The translations under genes were made by a program, and so were the position numbers. A DNA stretch of 64,000 bases, taken from assembly GCA_964558465.1 (NCBI GenBank), contig CAZLEF010000017.1:36560-100559 (forward strand), written 5' to 3'. The stretch is from JACJYC01 sp964558465. GTDB lineage: Bacteria; Bacteroidota; Bacteroidia; Chitinophagales; Saprospiraceae. The notes beneath the pieces are model-generated. The model searched no databases and was not told the DNA's origin. It saw only the letters and a program-made list of their open reading frames with translations. Positions 52,301 to 59,300 of the stretch are shown here, in pieces; the stretch's first letter is position 1; each line of letters begins with the position of its first letter.

Positions 52301-52873
52301 ATCGATAAATTCGGCGAGCGCCGGCCGGCGGGCGCCAACCATTTCAGCCTTGAACTTTCCGGGCCGGACAATGTGTCGCTGGCCGCAACACCCGTTAAAA
52401 ATCACTTTGCGCCGGCACAATTTGTCAACCTCAGCGATGAACAAAAATTGCAGGCGCCTTCCTACGAACTCTTCGAATCGGGGTTGGGTTTTGAAGGCAT
52501 GGACGAGGTATCGTTCGGTCCCTTCATAACGGTGCAACCGGTGGAATACGAATACAAGACGGTCGATGTGCCGGACGCGCCCGATGCCGGCAAACAGATC
52601 ATGGCGGAAACACCGGGCAATTTTGGGTTCGGCCTGCGCAACAATGCTGTAGCCAATTCGGCGTTCGGGCTGCAACCAAAGACACCCAAACCGCCGGCCG
52701 GAGCCCTGGCTGAAAAATACGCGGTGGCCTGGCAAAAAGACCTGAAAAGTTACCAGGCTATCGAAACGGACAACGAGGCCGAAGCGCGGCAGATCCTGCG
52801 CGATCTGGTGCGCCAAGACCCGGGTAAGGAGAAGGAACTTGTTGTACTGCTGAAAGCGGAAATTTTGAATTGA
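49316..52873 (+). CDS. Giant beta-rich protein, DUF6603-like
   Basis: The 1185-aa protein has no signal or membrane helix. A helical first 130 residues are followed by a long series of beta strands with strongly repetitive style: ELKIAHCGLYLIPGDGDG, LGFKLTGVGGLLGIHRRIDV, GLVTIELGLILEFPEPVRLA, KLEGDMALRVKYG, and FAVTVGGFHPNFQPPAL. This style and the GGFHPxFQPP motif fit DUF6603, an uncharacterised family of large proteins; the match is from memory. Residues about 930-1185 are less repetitive. Long beta arrays of this kind suggest a fibre, shell or binding scaffold. It starts 2 nt after the PhoD-like gene, so the two are probably translated as a pair. Confidence 0.75.
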   Translation: MKTDEKLVSRRNVNEELLIFFDLLTLMYSTPRLFIDFFYMTGYDLGKLDKPVPAGATTLDKAFAVALETRNLYESVRENIPRDWTSWDAVKKGLFFGKQVWDSYKQIKAVFDLAGSEEGLDMDWDAFLLHLFEQLTLRTHQQLAPAAVQTYILLDWVHPARDPDLTQPEIDTSGSVIRYPYRGIRFNKDGLDAFFRNPLEAMRNKYFPAQQARGVLAEPEDDELLRRLRDWLKSLHPGVNAAYGYKDLDGLDLSDAQRDAFARTLSLWFPLGHGLETGISLRRITRTDGRPAIEVAPALYFTGGNGQIDGNATGQDLQNKSFNTSLGWQWNILLNGSLNAFTFGPGGIALPDNPGTLDLQISGRRGGDTPEPDLEPAFRIGPDEGTRLEIGQFAFSTALHLDAGKQDAALELKIAHCGLYLIPGDGDGFLKSILPEDGIKNTFDLAVGYSNARGFYVEGGLGGEIVIPLNKKFGKAVTVPDIQLGFRKLEGDQRWMLYASLSGRLQLGPIAANVEKMGVRALLTPPENGETANLGFANAGLDFKFPDGIGIEINAKVVTGGGYLYCDPARGEYMGVAQLNLKNKINLKAFGILLTKLPGGRPGYSFLLMISAEFPPVPIGLGFKLTGVGGLLGIHRRIDVAKLTEGLRTNNFDDILFPKAPLENPYGLLNKINAIFPPAEGQYVVGLMGQIAWGPKGLVTIELGLILEFPEPVRLAIIGVLNAVVRKKIGDQERTVLQLQVNFAGIFDFEKRFIRFDAALFESRLLGLKLEGDMALRVKYGPSADFAVTVGGFHPNFQPPALELPAQIRRLQIILRPDNPTITVAAYVAVTSNTFQFGVAGLFKFEKWGVKIRGELAFDALFQFSPFRFEVGIHFLLSASWHGYEFAAIEIDGLVAGPSPWHLEGSLKLKVWIFSKTVHIEETWGEDDESALESVRVLPLLADDLRLVSNWETRTGRTRGLVSLRKRKEAATEQLFLHPNELVIVRQNTVPLGLKIDKFGERRPAGANHFSLELSGPDNVSLAATPVKNHFAPAQFVNLSDEQKLQAPSYELFESGLGFEGMDEVSFGPFITVQPVEYEYKTVDVPDAPDAGKQIMAETPGNFGFGLRNNAVANSAFGLQPKTPKPPAGALAEKYAVAWQKDLKSYQAIETDNEAEARQILRDLVRQDPGKEKELVVLLKAEILN

Positions 52874-53137
52874 TACGATTGGAACGATTGATACGATTGA
52901 TACTATTGGAACGATTGGAACGATTGATACGATTGATACGATTGGAACGATTGGAACGANNNNNNNNNNNNNNNNNNNNNNNNNNNNNNNNNNNNNNNNN
53001 NNNNNNNNNNNNNNNNNNNNNNNNNNNNNNNNNNNNNNNNNNNNNNNNNNNNNNNNNNNACGATTGATACGATTGGAACGATTGATACGATTGGAACGAT
53101 TGATACGATTGGAACGATTGAATAACGCGCTAAAACC
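52872..53137. repeat. 9-bp tandem repeat array (ATTGATACG / ATTGGAACG) with a 100-N gap
   Basis: The 9-bp units ATTGATACG and ATTGGAACG alternate on both sides of 100 N (52960-53059). At least ten units lie before the gap and about eight after it. The assembler probably broke on the array, so its true length is unknown. It separates the DUF6603-like gene from the small four-helix gene. The frames running through it (LIRLERLIRL) are artefacts. Confidence 0.92.
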
Positions 53138-53143
53138 AAAAAC

Positions 53144-53521
53144 ATGACACCTGAAGATTTAAAAAACCGCACTAAAACCTGGGCTGTAAGCGTAGTTTTA
53201 TTTACCCGAAAATTTCCATTTGAGGACGATTTTAAGGCTGTTAAGCGGCAGATTGTTCGATCTGCTCCTTCTGCGGCCGCTAACTACAGAGCAGCTTGCC
53301 GCCGAAAATCCGGGAAGGACTTTTTAAACAAGCTCAAAATTGTGGAAGAAGAACTGGATGAAACCATGTTTTGGCTCGAGTTCGTTGAAGAGCTAACCTC
53401 CAAATTTCATTCAGAAATCATCCCGCTGCATAAAGAAGCCAACGAACTATTGTCAATCACTGTTGCGTCGATCAAGACAACCCGCAAATCCTTGAACAAT
53501 AACGGTGGTCAATCGACATAA
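53144..53521 (+). CDS. Four-helix-bundle protein (23S rRNA intervening-sequence-type)
   Basis: The 125-aa protein matches the four-helix-bundle family (TIGR02436), which is encoded in 23S rRNA intervening sequences of some bacteria and elsewhere as stand-alone genes. Typical parts are FPFEDDFKAVKRQIVRSAPS, AAANYRAACRRKSGKDFLNK and KIVEEELDETMFWLEFVEEL. Its role is unknown. Here it lies between two low-complexity repeat arrays inside an operon of giant genes, with codon and base use more AT-rich than they have. An insertion carried with repeats is the best reading. Confidence 0.88.
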   Translation: MTPEDLKNRTKTWAVSVVLFTRKFPFEDDFKAVKRQIVRSAPSAAANYRAACRRKSGKDFLNKLKIVEEELDETMFWLEFVEELTSKFHSEIIPLHKEANELLSITVASIKTTRKSLNNNGGQST

Positions 53522-53602
53522 TCGAACCAATCGATCACGCCGAGGCGTGGCGAATCAATCGAATCAATCGAATCAATCGAATCAATCGAATCAATTAAAA
53601 TA
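53522..53602. repeat. AATCAATCG tandem leader repeat before the 928-aa gene
   Basis: AATCGAACC, the palindrome CACGCCGAGGCGTG (53536-53549), then about five 9-bp AATCAATCG units and AATTAAAATA to the ATG at 53603. The same arrangement stands at 61899-61980 and, inverted, at 63880-63896. Confidence 0.88.
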
Positions 53603-56389
53603 ATGCCCAACTACACCTTCCTCCCCTGGCTCCGCCGCGGCATCATCCGCCTGGCAAACGCCCCTGAAGAAAAGGAACGGCTCGCCGTGCCCCTCGTGCT
53701 CAAGGTAGGGGGCGAGGGAGAGAGCCCTGTGCTCATAGAACGTCGCGTTCAGGTTTACGGCCCGGGCGACGTCAGCGGTATCGACTGGCGGGCCATTGTG
53801 CGGACTGTGCCCCGGTCAAACGTCCGGGATTATGAAGCCAATTTCCTGGCGGCCATCGAATTTTACGATGAAGATCTTCCCTGGCGCTATACGCCTGCAT
53901 TACCTGACGCCGCCACCGGAAATTTGAAACCCTGGATCTGGCTGACCGTTCTGGAAGAAACGGAATACCGGCGGATCAAAACCGCTTCGGGACAGTTGCC
54001 TGCAATTGAAATTTTTCCGGATGCGATCCTCAATGCCTTTCCCCCTCCGGACACAACCGCAGCCTGGGCGCATGTCCACCTGAATTTTGAACCGGAAGGC
54101 GCCAACCTCCAGGCTTTGTCGGCCCACGTGCAACAACAACTCGACGAAAACCCCAATCTCGGTTGTTCGCGCTTGTTATGCCCCCGCCGCCTGAAACCCC
54201 AGACCCGCTACCGGGCTTTTTTGCTCCCTGCTTTTGAGAAAGGTCGCCTGGCAGGCCTTGGCCGACCCGAAGCTGAGGTCGCAGCTATCCCCAATGGTCA
54301 ACCCGCCTGGCCAATCGAATCAATCGAATCAATCCCCTTCCCCATCTATTTCGAATGGGAATTCGCCACCGCAACCGCCGGAGACTTTGAAGACCTGGCG
54401 CGAAAACTGGCCCCTATGTCCGATGAAGAAAGGGACGCGTTGGCCGGCGCGGCCCAAACCCTGGATGTAAACGAACCAGGGTGGGGTGTGAAAGATGTGG
54501 GCGGCGCACTGCGGATGGAAAGCGCATTGAAGTTGCCCGTTCCCTTGCCGCCGGTCCAGGGAGAGGAAAACACCAAAAAAGTCTTGCGCAAAAAAATGGC
54601 CCCCCTGCTCAACCTCGGGGTCCAGCCGCTTGACCAGGTCAGCGGAAACAGTAACCTGCATCCCTATTTTCAGGATGAAAACAACCCGGCGCTGAATGCA
54701 ACCCTGGAAGACGACCCGATTGTAGCCCCGCCGCTTTACGGCAGTTTTTACCGGCCCGGCCAAACGGTGCAAACTGCTGCCTCCCAGGACTGGTTCCCTC
54801 AGTTGAACCTGAATCCGGTATACCGGGTCGCCGCTGCCCAGGGAACAGGCGTTGTGCAAAAAAACCAGGAAGAATACATGGACCGCGCCTGGGACCAGTG
54901 GAGTGTTTACGCGGAGATCCAGGCAACAAGCCGACGCTGGGAATTTTCGCTCCAGGTGAGCCAGACCCTTTTTGCCAAACGGTTCGATCCCTTGCTGACA
55001 GACCATGCACAACCGGAAACCAGTTACGGTTCAGTCGGCCTTTTTTCGCCCATGCACGCTTCCATAGTCCTCCGTGATGAGAATAATCAAACCAGCAGCA
55101 TGGTTTCCAGCCTGCAGGCAACCCGTTGGCCGTCTACGCATGTGTCGTCTTTTACCAAACTTACGCGCCAGGGTGGACCGCTCATGCGCCGGTTCGAACA
55201 AAAACCGCAGGGGATCTCCTTTTTTAAGGTGAATGTCATTTTTGCTGCCAATCCTTCAAATCCCCTGAAAAAGGCAGTGGATTCGATCGTTGCCCACCTG
55301 GGTAAAAACAATGACCTTGACCCCTATCTCCGGCAAAAAGGTTTGGGTGGCCTGGAACCCTGCCAAACAGCCTTTGGAGCCTGGCCGCCGTACCTGGGGC
55401 CGCGGTTCAAACCAACCCCTCCGGCGCCCGATACCCTGCTTTTGCTGAATGCGATCCGCAGTGAAGTGCAGCCCAAAATGGCCATTGAAAAACGTTTTTC
55501 GGCCCTGGTTCAGGCTGCTTACCCATCAACCGCCAACCCTGCCGCCCCGCCTCAGGAGGCCCCTGTTTTTCCGGAGGCGATGTACAAAGAACTCGCAGAT
55601 CGTTCAAGCGATTTTATATTGCCCGGCCTTGACCGCATCCTGCCCAACCGGGTAGCCATCCTGAACCCCAACCAATTATTCATCGAAGCGTACCTGACCG
55701 GCCTGAACCACGAAATGGCCCGGGAGTTCCTGTGGCGGGAATTTCCTGCGCCGCTGAACGCGACCTTTTTCCGGCAGTTTTGGGATGTGCGCAATGCATC
55801 AGCCGGCTCTCCTGACATTCTTCCGGTCAGGAACTGGGGCCAAAACACGCCGTTGGGGGCTCACCGTCCGTCGCCGCAAGATCCGCTGGTGGTGGTCATC
55901 CGGGGCGACCTGCTGCGGAAATACCCCAATACCGAAATTTTTATGGTGCAGGCCGGTTGGAAAAATAAACAGGCCGGCAGCCATCAGTTATCGCTCAACC
56001 CGGACAAACCGGAACAATGGACAAATACCTCTCCTCTGTTGCTTCGCCCTGTTTTTTCGGCGCGGCTGGAGCCGGATTACCAATTCCTGGGTTTTGCCCT
56101 CAGCCCGCAGCAAGCGCGTGGCAGCAGTAGCGACCCCGGTTGGTTTTTTGTCATCCGGGAACGCGCAGGAGAAGTGAATTTTGGACTTGATATAAAGGCC
56201 GAAACCAATGCCGACCCCTCTTGGGAAGCATTGGAAGAAATTTCGGAAAACCAATGCGTCGACGTGGAATCGACGCGGTTTGCCAACCTGCCCAGGTCCG
56301 GTAAACGCGCCGACCGGTTAGCCGCCATGCTGTATCAGAAACCATTTATGTTATTTATCCACGCAAGCCGGCTTTTGCCTGGCGCCTGA
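53603..56389 (+). CDS. Unknown 928-aa protein of the giant-gene operon
   Basis: The protein starts MPNYTFLPWLRRGI and has no signal peptide or membrane helix. Its first 250 residues look beta-rich (VPLVLKVGGEGESPVLIERR, WIWLTVLEETEYRRI). A middle part includes SQDWFPQLNLNPVYRVAAAQ, and the C-terminal part GDLLRKYPNTEIFMVQAGW. No known family is recognised, though I recall similar uncharacterised proteins with the opening TFLPWLRRG in other bacteria. Positions 54313-54334 are AATCGAATC units in frame, coding for IESIES. The stop is 6 nt before the 1860-aa gene, so the two are co-transcribed. The role is unknown; it probably works together with its equally conserved neighbours. Confidence 0.72.
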   Translation: MPNYTFLPWLRRGIIRLANAPEEKERLAVPLVLKVGGEGESPVLIERRVQVYGPGDVSGIDWRAIVRTVPRSNVRDYEANFLAAIEFYDEDLPWRYTPALPDAATGNLKPWIWLTVLEETEYRRIKTASGQLPAIEIFPDAILNAFPPPDTTAAWAHVHLNFEPEGANLQALSAHVQQQLDENPNLGCSRLLCPRRLKPQTRYRAFLLPAFEKGRLAGLGRPEAEVAAIPNGQPAWPIESIESIPFPIYFEWEFATATAGDFEDLARKLAPMSDEERDALAGAAQTLDVNEPGWGVKDVGGALRMESALKLPVPLPPVQGEENTKKVLRKKMAPLLNLGVQPLDQVSGNSNLHPYFQDENNPALNATLEDDPIVAPPLYGSFYRPGQTVQTAASQDWFPQLNLNPVYRVAAAQGTGVVQKNQEEYMDRAWDQWSVYAEIQATSRRWEFSLQVSQTLFAKRFDPLLTDHAQPETSYGSVGLFSPMHASIVLRDENNQTSSMVSSLQATRWPSTHVSSFTKLTRQGGPLMRRFEQKPQGISFFKVNVIFAANPSNPLKKAVDSIVAHLGKNNDLDPYLRQKGLGGLEPCQTAFGAWPPYLGPRFKPTPPAPDTLLLLNAIRSEVQPKMAIEKRFSALVQAAYPSTANPAAPPQEAPVFPEAMYKELADRSSDFILPGLDRILPNRVAILNPNQLFIEAYLTGLNHEMAREFLWREFPAPLNATFFRQFWDVRNASAGSPDILPVRNWGQNTPLGAHRPSPQDPLVVVIRGDLLRKYPNTEIFMVQAGWKNKQAGSHQLSLNPDKPEQWTNTSPLLLRPVFSARLEPDYQFLGFALSPQQARGSSSDPGWFFVIRERAGEVNFGLDIKAETNADPSWEALEEISENQCVDVESTRFANLPRSGKRADRLAAMLYQKPFMLFIHASRLLPGA
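54313..54334. repeat. In-frame AATCGAATC units inside the 928-aa gene
   Basis: Two and a half 9-bp units of the AATCGAATC type are read as IESIES within a surrounding of ordinary coding sequence. They are the same units as in the leader at 53522-53602. Confidence 0.7.
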
Positions 56390-56395
56390 AAACGT

Positions 56396-59300
56396 ATGGA
56401 AGACTTGAAAACACTCCGGGAGCGCGTCCGTCAGAGACGAGCCGCTTTTGCTCAATTGGATGCGTCTTATTACCATTCTCTGCAGGCTTTTTCCCTGGCA
56501 AAACAGGGCGGGCTCGCGCTGGAGGAGGTACAGAAAAAACATCAGGAACGGGAGGAGGCCCGGTTCAACCTTCAAGCGGCCATCAATTTGCTTGCGCAAA
56601 ATGAAACGCCCCAGGAAATGATCCGGCAGATTCCCACAGACCTGCCGTTTTTGCTCCTGCCCGTGCGGCTGGAGGCGCGTTACATCACCTTCAGGCATGT
56701 AGTGCGCAACCTGAAGCCGGAAGACTGGATCGATGTGGGCAATATCCAGGGCGGGGAACAATACCGCCGGGTCGGTTTGGAATTCGATGAAGAGGGCGCG
56801 CCCGCCTACCAGGTGCAGGCATTACATTTGTCCAACAATGCCTCGATTGTCAACGCCGTCAGGGGACAACAACTCCGGCCCGCCGGCGGCCAGTATATCC
56901 AACGCAAACCGGACCGGCAGGAACTCTGCATCCGGATCTATCCCGACGAAATCTTTATCGAAGGACACGAGCGCCGCCTGATGCCTGCCGAGTGGGAGGC
57001 CGGGAAATCGTTCTGGGAAAAAATTTGTGCCAAAACCGAACCCGAGGAAACCATCTGGATGAATTTTTCGGCGGCTATCCCGCCTGCCCGCGCCGCCTGG
57101 ATCGTTCGCGCCACCCGCCCGGTCAACTACCCGCCCGGCGGTACATTGCCCGCCATTCCGGAGTTTGACGTCGCTCCGCCCCTCAAAGACGGCGCGTATA
57201 CCCTGCCCCCGGCGACCCACCTTTTACCCGACCGGTTTGTGGTCAGGCTGTACAAAGGAGATCAATTCAAGGAGTTTACCGGAAGTCCCATTCCGGAGCC
57301 CCTTCGCCTGGGCCTTGATCCGACCGACAACCCGTTTGGCGGTCAGGAATCATCCGCCTCGTTCAGCGTCGAAAAGGCGCAATTGACAGCCCCGGAATAC
57401 CTCCGGTGGATACACGACCTTGAAACGGCAGAAAATATGGGTCTGGCCATCCGCATTGACTTGCAAAGTCATCCGGAATACCAGGACGGCGTTGACCGGA
57501 TCTTTGTGTTAGGCGCCAAACTTTCGGCCGATGAGTCCGAATCCGCCCGGATGTTGAACGGGCATTTTGAAAACTGTTTGTACAAAGAGGAGGGGATGTC
57601 CGTTTTACCCCAGGGCACGCCCACCAATAATTTTGGCGAACAAAAATCGGGTTTCAATCGCCGGGAGGCTGCTTCGCTGGCTTATTTCCGTTCGGAATGG
57701 CAGCCCGCACAGCCCCATCCCTTCGGTCTGGAAACCGATGAAATTCGTCTGCGCCGGATTTTGGGATTGCCCGGAGATTTCCGTTTACCGGGCGGTGAAC
57801 GCACCGATCTGGAAGAAGCGCTGCAGATGAACGGCCTCTTATGGCATGCGACCTGGGGGTATTACCTTTTGCAGTTTTTTACCCCTGCGCTGAGCGAACC
57901 CAAACGCGAAAAGCTCCGCCGTTTTTTCTCAAAGTACGTCAGCGGAAGGGGTTTTTTGCCGGTTCTGAAGGTCAATCGCCAACCATACGGGATCCTTCCG
58001 GCAACGGCTTTTGCCTTTTGGTCTTACTCCGGCAACGACCCGGATGAAAGCTTCCTGGCTAAATTATGGACGGATTTTCTTTCCAGGTTAAACACGCAAT
58101 GGCGGACCTTCATCCAGACCATCCCATCGGTCGCAAACAACGATACGCCGAACCAACGGCTGGATGAATCCTTTTTGAATATGCTGGCTCAGAGCGCGTC
58201 CGCTTCCCGGTTTCAAACCCAATGGCTGGCCGGCAAAGGGTTGAAAGACCTGCTGACCGACTTGCTGGCCGAAGTAGACGCCGACCTGAACAGGATCATC
58301 CGGGTGGAAAATGAGTATGCGGCTGCCAATAGCCAGGTGATCGCGTCAGAAGCCGAACTGAGCAATATCCAACAGGAGATCGCCAGTCTGCAAGCCGAAC
58401 TCCACCAACTCGCAGGGCCATCCAAAGCAGCCATTATCCGGATGATCAATGAACTGAAAAAAAGGGCTGTCACGCGGAATAAATCCCTTCCGGCATTAAA
58501 AAAGAGAAGGGACGACCTTAAAAAGGAACGGGATGCCCTGATCGGCAACAAAAACGCCTTGCAGCAAGCGCGGAATGAATTATCGGCGGCCTACGCAGGG
58601 GTTAACCCGCCGGATAATCTGAGGACGTTGCTCCAGCAGGCAGGCATTCAAAGTGGATGGTTCGATCATCTTGCCGGTGTGTATGTTTCCTTTTTGCAGG
58701 ATTTGTCCCGCCCGGCCATCGACGGTCTGCCGCTTTCCGGGGACCGGCCATTGGAGCGGCTTCCCGGTAAAACATGGAATTATTTGCAATGGCTGCTTGG
58801 GGCCAGCCTGGCCGATATCTGGAACAACGACCTGTCGGGTGCTCCCGCCGGCGACGGACCGGCCGGCAGCGCAGCCGCAACCTCCCTCTTAGCCTTGCTC
58901 TCCCGCCACGCCACCCTGCGCGCCGTACTGGAGGCCGGGCTCCGGAACATGGAACCGAACCCCGGCCTTTGGTTGCTGAAAGCCAGGGATTTTGATCTGG
59001 AACATCTCCATCCACCACTGATTCATATCGATCCAAATGCCCTTGACCCCAATAACCGTTTGCACCAACAATACCAACCCGTTATCGACGCGTACCGGTC
59101 CCATTTTTCCGCCCCCTTCCAACTCAATCCCGACCGGCGCGAATATTTACCCGGTCTGGAAGACCAAAAGCTGGAAGACCGGCCGGAACTCAGCGAGGTC
59201 AAAACCGCCCTGGAATTGTTCAGTGAAATGCCCACAGCCCGCCTGGAGCGCCTTTTTGCCGAACACCTGGATCTGTGCAGCCATCGTCTGGACGCCTGGA

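Noticed and set aside
52870..53067. Small frames across the 9-bp array
   Set aside because: They consist of LIRLER-type repeats and run into the N gap.
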